Below, piece by piece: positions 35,806 through 43,405 of a stretch of 64,000 nucleotides of DNA. The notes under the pieces were generated by a model. That model searched no databases. It was not told the origin of the DNA and was given only the letters and a program-made list of their open reading frames with translations. The position numbers and the translations under genes are program-made. Positions within the stretch are counted from its first letter, which is position 1, and each line of letters starts with the position of its first letter. The stretch is from contig CAWAMJ010000006.1 of the NCBI GenBank assembly GCA_963783085.1, forward strand, positions 248,001 through 312,000. The letters are read 5' to 3'. The stretch comes from CAVYUC01 sp963783085 (GTDB taxonomy: Bacteria > Bacteroidota > Bacteroidia > Bacteroidales > Prolixibacteraceae).

Positions 35806-35828
35806 AAAGCACCTTTTTCAGGTACTTT
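35805..35828 (-). terminator. candidate terminator of the trp operon
   Basis: On the minus strand AAAGTACCT (35828-35820) pairs with AGGTGCTTT (35814-35806) in a 9-bp stem with a GAAAA loop. It lies 24 bp after the trpA stop. The T tract is short, so confidence is moderate. Confidence 0.55.
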
Positions 35829-35851
35829 CAATTGCACAAACACCAGCGATT

Positions 35852-36625
35852 TTACTTAATGGTTTTAACAAAGTTTTTCACCGTTTGTTCTATCGTTAAA
35901 TTACTGGTGAATGCGCCCACAAATGCGCTGCCGATAATGGCGCCGCTGGCAAATTTACAGGCGTTGGCAAAAGTGGCGCGGTCGGAAATCCCGAAACCGA
36001 TCAATCGCGGATTTTTCAGGTTCATTTGCTGAATGCGTTCAAAATATTCCTGGTGAAAATCTTCCACTTTTTTGCCTGCGCCGGTTGTTGCCGATGACGA
36101 AACCATATAAATAAATCCGGATGAAGCTGCGTCAATTTGAATTACTCTTTTTTCCGATGTTTGCGGTGTAATCAGTAAAATATTGTGCAGGTTGTTTTGT
36201 TCGAAAAACGGTTTGTAGTGATCCTCGTACTCATCCAGCGGTAAATCCGGTAGAATTGTGCCGTCAATGCCTGTTTCGTTGCATTTTCTGCAAAAGGCTT
36301 CAATTCCGAATTGTAGCACCGGATTTAAATATCCCATTAATATTAAAGGGATTTTTACCGTTTGCCGGATGTTTTTTAGTTGCTCAAAGAGCAGTTTTAA
36401 TGACATACCGTTTTTCAGTGCTTTTTCGCTGCTGCGCTGAATGGTTGGCCCGTCGGCAGTGGGATCGGAAAACGGAATGCCGATTTCGATGAGGTCAGCA
36501 CCATTTTTCTCCAGTTGCTGAATAATCTCTGCCGTATCATTCAGATTCGGAAATCCGGCTGTAAAATACACGGATAGAATATTTTCTTTTTTTGTTTCGA
36601 AAAGTTGGTTTATCCTGTTTTTCAT
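35852..36625 (-). CDS. trpA: tryptophan synthase alpha chain
   Basis: The 257-aa TIM barrel shows the family block ADLIEIGIPFSDPTADGPTIQ with catalytic Glu and Asp, and GTILPDLPLDEYEDH and GFIYMVSSSATTGA as typical segments. It releases indole from indole-3-glycerol phosphate and passes it to TrpB. Last gene of the trp operon; 126 bp after trpB, a gap filled with repeat sequence. Length is normal. Confidence 0.96.
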   Translation of the reverse strand: MKNRINQLFETKKENILSVYFTAGFPNLNDTAEIIQQLEKNGADLIEIGIPFSDPTADGPTIQRSSEKALKNGMSLKLLFEQLKNIRQTVKIPLILMGYLNPVLQFGIEAFCRKCNETGIDGTILPDLPLDEYEDHYKPFFEQNNLHNILLITPQTSEKRVIQIDAASSGFIYMVSSSATTGAGKKVEDFHQEYFERIQQMNLKNPRLIGFGISDRATFANACKFASGAIIGSAFVGAFTSNLTIEQTVKNFVKTIK

Positions 36626-36638
36626 GTTGTTAATTTGA

Positions 36639-36750
36639 GCCCCCTAAATCCCCGGGGGACTTTGAAGGTATTGTTTCTTTTAATTTTCGAACATTTATTT
36701 GAATTTAATCTTTTAGCCTCTCCCTTTCGGGGAGAGGTTGGAGAGGGGCC
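36639..36750. repeat. C/G-rich hairpin repeats in the trpB-trpA gap
   Basis: AGCCCCCTAAATCCCCGGGG (from 36639) and CTCTCCCTTTCGGGGAGAGG (from 36719) form short stems. They belong to the same repeat class as 41256, 41131 and 42706. Confidence 0.75.
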
Positions 36751-36751
36751 C

Positions 36752-37933
36752 TTAATATCCAAAATAATTTAAATAAGTCTCCATATCCTTGTTTCCGCTG
36801 CCCGACAGGTTGATGACATTTGCGTCGTCCGGATTCATGTTGATTTTATCGAGCGCCGCCAGTGCATGTGCCGATTCCAGCGCCGGAATAATTCCCTCTT
36901 TCTGCGTTAACAAAAGCGCAGCATTCAGAACTTCTTCATCGGTTGCAGCCAAATATTTTGCCCGTCCGGTTTTAAATAAATGGGCGTGCAATGGCCCGAT
37001 TCCCGGATAATCCAAGCCCGCAGAAATGGAATATGGTTCGGTAATCTGTCCGTCGCTGTTTTGCATGAGCATTGTCCGGCTGGCATGCAGCACTCCCGGC
37101 GAACCGACAAGCAAAGTTGCAGCAGTTTCGGGTGTATCAATTCCTTTTCCGGCTGCTTCCACACCAATCAGTTCAACTGATTCTTCTTCCAGAAAATGAT
37201 AGAAAGCGCCGGCTGCGTTGCTTCCTCCGCCCACACATGCTAAAACCCGCGTTGGGAATGATTTTCCTGTTTTTTCGAGCAACTGGTTTTTTATTTCAAG
37301 GCTGATAATGGACTGAAACCGCGCCACCATGTCGGGATAAGGATGCGGCCCCACCACCGAACCGATAATGTAGTGCGTATCTTCCGGATTATTAATCCAG
37401 TCTCGCATAGCTTCGTTGGTGGCATCTTTCAGCGTTTGGTTGCCACTCTGCACCGGAACAACTGTGGCTCCAAGCATCTTCATTTTTTTTACGTTGGGCG
37501 CCTGCCGCGAAACATCAAGCGCCCCCATGTAAACGATACATTTTATTCCTTTCAGGGCGCAAACAGTGGCTGTTGCAACGCCGTGCTGTCCGGCGCCGGT
37601 TTCGGCAATGATCCGGGTTTTCCCGAGTTTTTGTGCCAGCAAAATCTGCCCGACCGTATTATTAAGTTTGTGCGAACCGGTGTGGTTCAAATCTTCGCGC
37701 TTCAAATAAATTTTGGTGCCGTAATGTTCTGATAACCGCTGCGCAAAATAGAGCGGCGATGGCCGTCCAACATAATCTTTCAGCAGCTGGTCGAACTCTT
37801 CTTTGAATTCCGGAGATTCAATGATTTCCATATACCGGTTTTTCAGTTCTTCGATGTTGGTGTACATCATTTCGGGTATCCATGCCCCGCCAAATTCGCC
37901 GTAATATCCTTTTTCGTTTACCTGGTATTTCAT
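36752..37933 (-). CDS. trpB: tryptophan synthase beta chain
   Basis: With the ATG at 37933 (MKYQVNEKGYYGEFGGAW) the product is 393 aa, the normal TrpB size. A longer frame from 38059 would add 42 unconserved residues across repeat sequence and is rejected. The PLP lysine is in HTGSHKLNN, with GAGQHGVATA and the phosphate-binding CVGGGSNAAG loop. It condenses indole with serine. It follows trpF after 103 bp and precedes trpA. Confidence 0.96.
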   Translation of the reverse strand: MKYQVNEKGYYGEFGGAWIPEMMYTNIEELKNRYMEIIESPEFKEEFDQLLKDYVGRPSPLYFAQRLSEHYGTKIYLKREDLNHTGSHKLNNTVGQILLAQKLGKTRIIAETGAGQHGVATATVCALKGIKCIVYMGALDVSRQAPNVKKMKMLGATVVPVQSGNQTLKDATNEAMRDWINNPEDTHYIIGSVVGPHPYPDMVARFQSIISLEIKNQLLEKTGKSFPTRVLACVGGGSNAAGAFYHFLEEESVELIGVEAAGKGIDTPETAATLLVGSPGVLHASRTMLMQNSDGQITEPYSISAGLDYPGIGPLHAHLFKTGRAKYLAATDEEVLNAALLLTQKEGIIPALESAHALAALDKINMNPDDANVINLSGSGNKDMETYLNYFGY

Positions 37934-37950
37934 TCTATTTTTATTGTTTT

Positions 37951-38044
37951 GACTTTGTGGTTCTCCATGTCTTCCTGGTGCGCCTTTGTGGTTGAATATT
38001 TTTACCACAGAGGCTCCCAGAGATTCACAGAGAGGTTCACAGAG
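37951..38044. repeat. dispersed CTTTGTGG/CCACAGAG repeat in the trpF-trpB gap
   Basis: CTTTGTGGTTCTCC, CGCCTTTGTGGTTG and then ACCACAGAGG, TTCACAGAGA and TTCACAGAGAA form direct and inverted copies of a short CACAGAG unit. Such arrays are common dispersed repeats in Bacteroidota. It touches the 3' end of trpF. Confidence 0.75.
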
Positions 38045-38666
38045 AATTAACTTCTTCAATAAATTTCTTTAATTTCTCCACATTTTTCATTCCGGGTTCG
38101 TCTTCAAACCCGCTGTTTAAATCAATGCCTGTTAATTTTGGATGTTCCACTTTTTTGATTTCATCCGCATCTTGCGGTCCGATTCCGCCACTCAGAAAAA
38201 ACGGAAGGTGGCCTTCATATCTTTCCAGTATTTTCCAGTTGAATTTTTCACCGGAACCGCCGTAGTTTTTCGTTTTGGTATCAAACAAAAAAAAGTTGGC
38301 GACTTTCTCGTATGACCGGATAGTTGCGAAATCGAAATTCTCATCTACATTGAAAGCTTTTATAATTTTCAGCCCCTGTGATTTTAAAAGTCCGCAGGTT
38401 TTCGGATTTTCTTTTCCGTGCAGTTGAATCCATCCGAACCCCAGGTTTTTTGCCAGCCCCAGAATTTCAAAAGCATTTTCATTCACAAAAACGCCCACTT
38501 TGGGTTTGGCTGAGTTGAAAAGGCCTGCCTCCGGACTTTCTCCTACATACCGTTTTGATGGCGGATAGAAAATGAAGCCCATCAAATCAACCGGAAGTTG
38601 CTCTACCGCCTCCCGGTTTTTCGTGAATTTCATTCCGCAGACCTTTATTGTAAGTCGATGTGTCAT
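38037..38666 (-). CDS. trpF: phosphoribosylanthranilate isomerase
   Basis: The 209-aa barrel begins KVCGMKFTKNREAV with the catalytic Cys, and has MGFIFYPPSKRYVGE, WIQLHGKE, and the phosphate-binding FLSGGIGPQDADE plus GIDLNSGFEDEPGMKN with the catalytic Asp. It performs the Amadori rearrangement of phosphoribosylanthranilate. The start overlaps trpC by 4 bp. The last residues run into repeat sequence. Confidence 0.95.
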   Translation of the reverse strand: MTHRLTIKVCGMKFTKNREAVEQLPVDLMGFIFYPPSKRYVGESPEAGLFNSAKPKVGVFVNENAFEILGLAKNLGFGWIQLHGKENPKTCGLLKSQGLKIIKAFNVDENFDFATIRSYEKVANFFLFDTKTKNYGGSGEKFNWKILERYEGHLPFFLSGGIGPQDADEIKKVEHPKLTGIDLNSGFEDEPGMKNVEKLKKFIEEVNSL

Positions 38667-39445
38667 AACGCTTCAATAAACTTCCGGCACGTTTCTCCCG
38701 GATTTTCTGTTTTCATGAAAGTTTCGCCAATTAAAAAACCGCGGAATCCTTTTTCATGTAAATAATGAATTGTTTCGGCATCTGCAATGCCGCTTTCCGA
38801 AATTTTTATGAACCGGTGCGGAATCAGCGACGACAGTTTCACAGATGTTTCCACATCCGTTTTAAAGGTTTTCAGGTTGCGGTTGTTTACACCCACAATA
38901 TCCACATAATCGTTTAACAGTTTCAGTTCTTTGACATTATGCACTTCCATTAACACTTCCATTCCCAGATTCTTCGCTTTTCGGGCCAGCCATTCAGCTT
39001 GTTTCATTTCAAGGTTGGCGGCAATGAGCAAAATAACATCCGCGCCAAATGCTTTTGCTTCCACCACCTGGTATTCATCGATGATAAAATCTTTTCGCAG
39101 GATTGGTAGGAGTGGATTCGTTTTGCGTGCTTTCGCGAGATTTTCCAGCGATCCGCCAAAAAACTCTGAATCAGTGAGGACTGATATTCCGGCGGCTCCG
39201 GCTTCCGCATAACTTTTTGTTACCGTTTCTACCGAAACGTTTAAATTAATTTCTCCCTTTGAAGGCGACTTCTGCTTGAATTCAGCGATTATCCCTGAAG
39301 AACCGTTTTTCATCAGATTCGTTTTCAGGGAATTGCATTTCCGGTTAAATTCACGATAATTCGAAAGTTGTGAAATATTTACCTCCTGCTGCCGCTGTTC
39401 AACTTCCTTCTTTTTCGTTTCAATTATTTGTTGTAAAATATTCAT
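38663..39445 (-). CDS. trpC: indole-3-glycerol-phosphate synthase
   Basis: The 260-aa barrel has IIAEFKQKSPSKGEI, ISVLTDSEFFGGSLENL, LRKDFIIDEYQV and VGVNNRNLKTF, the standard IGPS signatures including the catalytic lysines. It closes the indole ring and decarboxylates. It overlaps both trpD and trpF by 4 bp, so it is translationally coupled on both sides. In this operon trpC and trpF are separate, not fused. Confidence 0.96.
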   Translation of the reverse strand: MNILQQIIETKKKEVEQRQQEVNISQLSNYREFNRKCNSLKTNLMKNGSSGIIAEFKQKSPSKGEINLNVSVETVTKSYAEAGAAGISVLTDSEFFGGSLENLAKARKTNPLLPILRKDFIIDEYQVVEAKAFGADVILLIAANLEMKQAEWLARKAKNLGMEVLMEVHNVKELKLLNDYVDIVGVNNRNLKTFKTDVETSVKLSSLIPHRFIKISESGIADAETIHYLHEKGFRGFLIGETFMKTENPGETCRKFIEAL

Positions 39446-40434
39446 TGATTGCTGGTTAGTTTTTTAAATGATTCCAATGCCTTTCCTGAATGAACGGATT
39501 CCCGGGCAATTTCTGTACAATCGCTCAGGTTTTTTTCGGGCGCCATGGTTTTTATTCCTACTGCTGCATTCGCAACCACTGCGTTTTCCTGGGCTTTTGT
39601 CGCCTTGTTTTCAAGCACATCCATGAAAATACGGGCTGCTTTCTGCACTGTTTCACCGCCATACAAATCGGCTGGTTTTAGCGGCGAAAAATTAAAGTCG
39701 GCAGGCGAAAATGTACCTTCTTTTTCATTTGAAGCAAAAGCAACATCGCCCGTGAGCGAAATTTCGTCGTAGCCGTCAAGAGCGTGGAGAATTGTATAAT
39801 TTATTCCCGAGTTTTCGTAAACCTTTTTGTATAATTCCAACACATTCAGCGCATAAACTCCCACCAACTGGTTTTGTGGCATTGCCGGGTTGACCATCGG
39901 CCCCAGTTTGTTGAAGAATGTTTTTACTTTCAGCGTACGGCGAACGGGAGCCACAAATTTCATGGCCGGATGAAACAGCGGCGCGTGCAGAAATGTGATG
40001 CCGGTTTTCTCGATTTCCATCTTTAATTTATTTTGATTGTTACTGAATTTGTAACCGAAGAATTCAAGTAAATTCGATGAACCACATGACGACGAAACGC
40101 CGTAATTTCCATGTTTGGCCACTTTATAACCCGCGCCGGCCAGTACAAAGGCAGTGAGTGTGGAAATGTTGAATGTGTTTTTTTCGTCGCCGCCGGTACC
40201 GCAAACATCAATGGTATTGTATTCCGACAAGTCAACCGGAATGGCCATTTTTAGCAACGCGTTGCGGAAACCTTTTAGTTCGCCTGCCGTAATGGGGCGC
40301 ATCAGAAATACAGTGAGGAACGAAGAAATTTCAATTTCAGAATAATAATCGTTGCCGATTTTTACCAGTATTTCTTCGGCTTCTTTTGTTGTGAGCGTAT
40401 TTCCCTCAAAAAGGTATTGTAAAATTTCTTTCAT
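39442..40434 (-). CDS. trpD: anthranilate phosphoribosyltransferase
   Basis: The 330-aa protein has the PRPP-binding CGTGGDEKNTFNIST, KHGNYGVSSSCGSSNLLEFFG and the FNKLGPMVNPAMPQNQLVGVY segment. It transfers a phosphoribosyl group to anthranilate. The ATG at 40434 gives the normal start. Upstream, 123 bp of repeat-rich sequence separates it from trpG. Confidence 0.96.
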   Translation of the reverse strand: MKEILQYLFEGNTLTTKEAEEILVKIGNDYYSEIEISSFLTVFLMRPITAGELKGFRNALLKMAIPVDLSEYNTIDVCGTGGDEKNTFNISTLTAFVLAGAGYKVAKHGNYGVSSSCGSSNLLEFFGYKFSNNQNKLKMEIEKTGITFLHAPLFHPAMKFVAPVRRTLKVKTFFNKLGPMVNPAMPQNQLVGVYALNVLELYKKVYENSGINYTILHALDGYDEISLTGDVAFASNEKEGTFSPADFNFSPLKPADLYGGETVQKAARIFMDVLENKATKAQENAVVANAAVGIKTMAPEKNLSDCTEIARESVHSGKALESFKKLTSNQ

Positions 40435-40448
40435 AATAATTAGATTGT

Positions 40449-40490
40449 GGGAAGTCGGAAGCCGGAAGTCGGGAGACCGAAGACCAAAAA
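40449..40490. repeat. direct repeat GAAGTCGGAAGCCGG in the trpG-trpD gap
   Basis: GGGAAGTCGGAAGCCGGAAG and TCGGGAGACCGAAGACC form a string of short GAAGTCGG-like units of a dispersed intergenic type. Confidence 0.65.
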
Positions 40491-40557
40491 TTCGAAGATT
40501 TTAATAATGTTTTTGTTTAAATAATTCGCAAATCTCTTGATACTCATATCTCATAAT

Positions 40558-41214
40558 CTAGCCGTCTGAATTTAACCAGTTTTCAATTATTTTTTCACCC
40601 AGCGGAGTGAGAACCGATTCCGGATGAAACTGAACACCTTCCAGGTTGAATTTCTTGTGTTTTAATGACATCACCTGTCCTTCCGCATCGTAACTGGTAA
40701 TTTCAAAACACTCCGGCAGGTCTTCTTCATTTACAATCCACGAGTGATACCGGCCAACCTCGAATGTTTCGGGCAGCCCGGTAAATAAAACAGATTTGTT
40801 TTGTGTAAGTTTAACCAGTGTGGCAACTCCGTGAAACACCCGGTTCAGGTTATAAATAGACCCGCCGAAAGCTTCGGCAATAGCTTGCTGACCAAGACAA
40901 ACGCCTAAAATGCTTTTTTTTGCGGCGTAAGTTTTGATGATTTCCAGCAGCAATCCGGCTTCTGCAGGAATTCCCGGTCCCGGTGAAAGTACAATTTTAT
41001 CGTACTTTTCAATTTCTTCCAGCGAAATCTCATCGTTCCGGAATACATCAACCGGCAGTCCGGAAATTTTTTTGATGGCGTGCACCAGGTTGTAGGTGAA
41101 CGAATCGTAATTGTCGATGACTAAAATAGAGCCTCCCCCGGAGCCTCCCTTAATCCCTCCAAAGAAGGGAGATTGGGTTGCATTCTTTTTTTGACTATTT
41201 TCTTTTGATATCAT
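40558..41214 (-). CDS. trpG: anthranilate synthase glutamine amidotransferase with a repeat-derived N-terminal insert
   Basis: The 218-aa product has ILVIDNYDSFTYNLV, the catalytic Cys in GVCLGQQAIAE and His-Glu in FHPESVLTP, so it is TrpG. It supplies ammonia to TrpE. Unusually, the first 29 residues precede the conserved start, and residues 15-29 (SPFFGGIKGGSGGGS) are encoded by a dispersed repeat at 41131-41173. No ATG, GTG or TTG lies between the ATG at 41214 and the core. So the repeat peptide is presumably translated, unless an ATT start is used. The insert is Gly-rich and the core is complete. Confidence 0.93.
   Translation of the reverse strand: MISKENSQKKNATQSPFFGGIKGGSGGGSILVIDNYDSFTYNLVHAIKKISGLPVDVFRNDEISLEEIEKYDKIVLSPGPGIPAEAGLLLEIIKTYAAKKSILGVCLGQQAIAEAFGGSIYNLNRVFHGVATLVKLTQNKSVLFTGLPETFEVGRYHSWIVNEEDLPECFEITSYDAEGQVMSLKHKKFNLEGVQFHPESVLTPLGEKIIENWLNSDG
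41131..41173. repeat. C/G-rich dispersed repeat inside the trpG reading frame
   Basis: GCCTCCCCCGGAGCCTCCCT and TAATCCCTCCAAAGAAGGGA contain a hairpin (TCCCTCC/...GGGA). The unit belongs to the class in the other trp gaps, but here it lies within the coding region and in frame. Confidence 0.75.
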
Positions 41215-41255
41215 TTTCTTTTGTAATTGTAGATTTTTTTTTCTCTCTTCCTTTT

Positions 41256-41282
41256 CCCCTCCTTCGGAGGGGCCAGGGGAGG
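41256..41282. repeat. hairpin repeat CCCCTCC-TTC-GGAGGGG in the trpE-trpG gap
   Basis: A perfect 7-bp stem with a TTC loop (41256-41272), followed by CCAGGGGAGGCTT, seven bases before the trpE stop. Confidence 0.78.
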
Positions 41283-41288
41283 CTTCTT

Positions 41289-42698
41289 TTAATTAATTTC
41301 TTTTGCCATTTCAATTGCTTTTTTCAATGCTGCCAGTTTGTTATTCACTTCCTGGAGTTCGTTTTCCTCGTTCGAATCGGCAACAATTCCGGCGCCGGCC
41401 TGGTAAAACAGCTTGTTGTTTTTACTCAGGAATGAGCGAATCATAATGGCATGGTTTAATGTTCGGTCGAAACCCAAATAACCAATGCAGCCACCGTAAT
41501 ATCCGCGGTTTTGGCTTTCATATTTATCAATCAATTCCATTGCTTTGTATTTTGGCGCCCCTGAAAGTGTGCCGGCCGGAAAAGTTTCGCCCAAAACCTT
41601 GATGAGGTTGGTTTGGTTGGTAATTTCTCCTGAGACCTGCGAAACGAGATGGATGACGTGTGAATAATACTGCACCTCGCGGTAGGTTTCAACCACCACA
41701 TTTTCGGCATTACGGCTTAAATCGTTGCGGGCAAGGTCCACCAGCATAACATGTTCGGCATTTTCCTTTGGATCTTTACTCAACTTTTCGGCCAGCTCGC
41801 GGTCCTGTTCATCATTTCCGGTTCGTTTAAATGTTCCGGCAATGGGATGAATAAATGCTTTGTTTTTGGTGATTCTCAGTTCTGCTTCGGGACTGGAACC
41901 GAAAATCCGGTATGTTCCGTAATCGAAATAAAAAAGGTAGGGCGAAGGATTTATGGAACGCAATGCGCGGTATACATTAAAATCATCGCCTTCAAACTGC
42001 TGCGAAAACTGCCGGCTGAGCACAATCTGGAAAACATCGCCGCGGTAACAATGTTGCTTGCCTTTTGTCACCATTTCTTTATATTGTTCATCGGTGATGT
42101 TTGATGTTTCGTTATTGAGCGACCTGAATTTGGCCGTTGAAAAATTGAGGTTCACCAGTAAATGATGAATATAGTCCATTTGCGAACTTTCTCCTTCCAG
42201 CAGGTTTTCCACCATATGTATCTGGTTTTTATGGTGGTCGATAGCTACCACATATTTGTAAAAACAATATTTTACTTCCGGAATTTGATACTCTTCCTTC
42301 TTTTCGGCCGAAAAGCTGATATTTTCGAAATGCTGCACCGCGTCGAAATTAATGTAGCCAAACAAACCGTTGGCAGGTAATTCAATTTCAACAGAATCAA
42401 CATTGAATTGTTGAAAGAAGCCATTCAATTCAACATCCAGCGATCGCTGCTTCGAGAGCATAAACTTTTCTTTTTCACCTCCTGGAAGTTCCATGGAAAC
42501 CTCGCCGTTGGTGACCGTGAAAAAAGCCACGGGATTAAAACATATAAACGAATAAGCGTTTTCGTGTCCGTGATAATCAGAACTTTCCAGAAGGATTGCC
42601 TTCGGGTAAAGTGTTCGCAAACGCAAATAAATACTGACTGGCGTTACCGTATCGGCCAGTATTTTTCGTACTACGGGTTTAAAATTTAGTTTTTCCAT
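41289..42698 (-). CDS. trpE: anthranilate synthase component I
   Basis: The 469-aa chorismate-binding enzyme has the feedback-site motif LLESSDYHGHENAYSF at the N terminus and the C-terminal catalytic block: QIVLSRQFSQ, SSPEAELRI, HPIAGTFKRTGNDEQD and PAGTLSGAPKYKAMELI. It makes anthranilate from chorismate and is the first enzyme of the pathway, likely feedback-inhibited by tryptophan. It is the first structural gene after the attenuator at 42821-42940, with a 120-bp repeat-bearing leader between. Confidence 0.96.
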   Translation of the reverse strand: MEKLNFKPVVRKILADTVTPVSIYLRLRTLYPKAILLESSDYHGHENAYSFICFNPVAFFTVTNGEVSMELPGGEKEKFMLSKQRSLDVELNGFFQQFNVDSVEIELPANGLFGYINFDAVQHFENISFSAEKKEEYQIPEVKYCFYKYVVAIDHHKNQIHMVENLLEGESSQMDYIHHLLVNLNFSTAKFRSLNNETSNITDEQYKEMVTKGKQHCYRGDVFQIVLSRQFSQQFEGDDFNVYRALRSINPSPYLFYFDYGTYRIFGSSPEAELRITKNKAFIHPIAGTFKRTGNDEQDRELAEKLSKDPKENAEHVMLVDLARNDLSRNAENVVVETYREVQYYSHVIHLVSQVSGEITNQTNLIKVLGETFPAGTLSGAPKYKAMELIDKYESQNRGYYGGCIGYLGFDRTLNHAIMIRSFLSKNNKLFYQAGAGIVADSNEENELQEVNNKLAALKKAIEMAKEIN

Positions 42699-42705
42699 AA
42701 TAATA

Positions 42706-42820
42706 AGCCCCTATCCCCCGAAGGGGGAATTGGATATCGGCAATTTTAAAGTTTATATTTTTTTCTCATTTTCTTTATTTCTTCTCTTTTTCCTCCCCTT
42801 TGGGGAGGTAAGGAGGGGCT
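42706..42820. repeat. 115-bp hairpin repeat unit between attenuator and trpE
   Basis: The unit is bounded by AGCCCCT (42706-42712) and AGGGGCT (42814-42820), inverted. Inside are CCCCC-GAA-GGGGG (42715-42727) and CCTCCCC-TTT-GGGGAGG (42792-42808). It sits in the untranslated leader of trpE. Confidence 0.8.
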
Positions 42821-42855
42821 AAAAAAAAGCGGCTCACCGTGATTCGATGAGCCGC
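42821..42855 (-). terminator. trp attenuator terminator
   Basis: On the minus strand GCGGCTCATCG (42855-42845) pairs with CGGTGAGCCGC (42839-42829), an 11-bp stem with the 5-base loop AATCA, followed by eight T. It lies 26 bp after the stop of the leader peptide and 122 bp before trpE. This is an intrinsic terminator in the leader of the operon. Confidence 0.93.
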
Positions 42856-42880
42856 TTTTTTGAAATAACGCTACCTCTTT

Positions 42881-42940
42881 TCACGATTTTTGTAAAAAGT
42901 TGCTGCGCCACCACCAAATATTTTTGTTTGTATTGTTCAT
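42881..42940 (-). CDS. trpL: trp operon leader peptide (three consecutive Trp codons)
   Basis: The minus strand from the ATG at 42940 encodes MNNTNKNIWWWRSNFLQKS and a TGA at 42883-42881. Three adjacent TGG codons (42916-42908) in a 19-residue frame just before a terminator are the mark of ribosome-mediated attenuation: stalling at Trp codons when charged tRNA-Trp is scarce should prevent the terminator. A candidate antiterminator is ATCGTGA (42887-42881), which overlaps the stop codon and can pair with TCACGGT (42842-42836) in the terminator loop and 3' arm. The ATG overlaps the stop of the HEPN gene remnant (ATGA). The peptide has no other likely function. Confidence 0.9.
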   Translation of the reverse strand: MNNTNKNIWWWRSNFLQKS

Positions 42941-43079
42941 TTCAACAGTTCTTCAATTTCTTGTTTTAATAACGGCAAATGCTTTTTTAATGAAAAAAAT
43001 CAACATCTTTTGTATAATTTTCAATCGACCTGACAGATTCCAAAATATCAACCAAATATTTTTTGGCCTTGCCTGTCAT
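42937..43079 (-). pseudogene. HEPN (DUF86-type) gene remnant, internally deleted
   Basis: After the MNT gene, the ATG at 43079 opens a frame for MTGKAKKYLVDILESVRSIE followed by NYTKDVDFFH, then a TAA at 42989-42987. One base over, the sequence LKKHLPLLKQEIEELLK runs to a TGA at 42939-42937. These match the first helix and the last helix of DUF86 HEPN proteins; the middle of about 60 residues, which holds the RxxxxH-type catalytic motif, is missing. So it is the fossil of the usual MNT partner. The final TGA overlaps the trpL start. Confidence 0.75.
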
Positions 43080-43374
43080 AAATCAATGATTTACTTTTTT
43101 CGACTTCTTCAATAAAAAATGGATTTGACAATGAATTGACTGTGACTAAATCCACTTCACGATTGACGATTGATTCCAAATTTTCCGCTAATAAAAAATA
43201 ATTTTCAGCGTAATCTTCCGGCTTCATCTTTTGAAAAGACACCAAAAAATCAACATCGCTTTTTTCTGAAAATTCATAAGAGTTTGCCGATCCAAACACC
43301 CATAATTTTTCAACATTCAACTTTTCACACAGTGAAATAATCTGTTCCTTTTTATTTTCTATTAATGTATTCAT
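43048..43374 (-). CDS. MNT-type minimal nucleotidyltransferase
   Basis: The 108-aa protein has the nucleotidyltransferase motif LWVFGSANSYEFSEKSDVDFLV (GSx10DxD, about residues 25-46) and a later acidic REVDLVTV. MNT proteins of this type AMPylate and neutralise a HEPN ribonuclease toxin encoded next to them. Here the HEPN partner is decayed (42937-43079), so the MNT appears orphaned though intact. The ATG at 43374 lies only a few bases after the T tract of a terminator, which suggests expression by read-through or from a very short leader. Confidence 0.88.
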   Translation of the reverse strand: MNTLIENKKEQIISLCEKLNVEKLWVFGSANSYEFSEKSDVDFLVSFQKMKPEDYAENYFLLAENLESIVNREVDLVTVNSLSNPFFIEEVEKSKSLIYDRQGQKIFG

Positions 43375-43376
43375 AT

Positions 43377-43405
43377 AAAAAAACCTGCCCTTTTGAGGAG
43401 CAGGT
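43377..43405 (-). terminator. terminator of the structured RNA, abutting the MNT start
   Basis: On the minus strand ACCTGC-TCCTCAAAAGG-GCAGGT is followed by a run of T's. The tract ends three bases before the ATG of the MNT gene. Confidence 0.8.

Noticed and set aside
37934..38059. 42-codon N-terminal extension of trpB
   Set aside because: The extra residues come from the CACAGAG repeat and the trpF end, while the normal TrpB start MKYQ lies at 37933.
42900..43115. 71-codon plus-strand frame opposite the trp leader and HEPN remnant
   Set aside because: It is antisense to the leader peptide and MNT end, has low-complexity hydrophobic content and no homology that I recognise.
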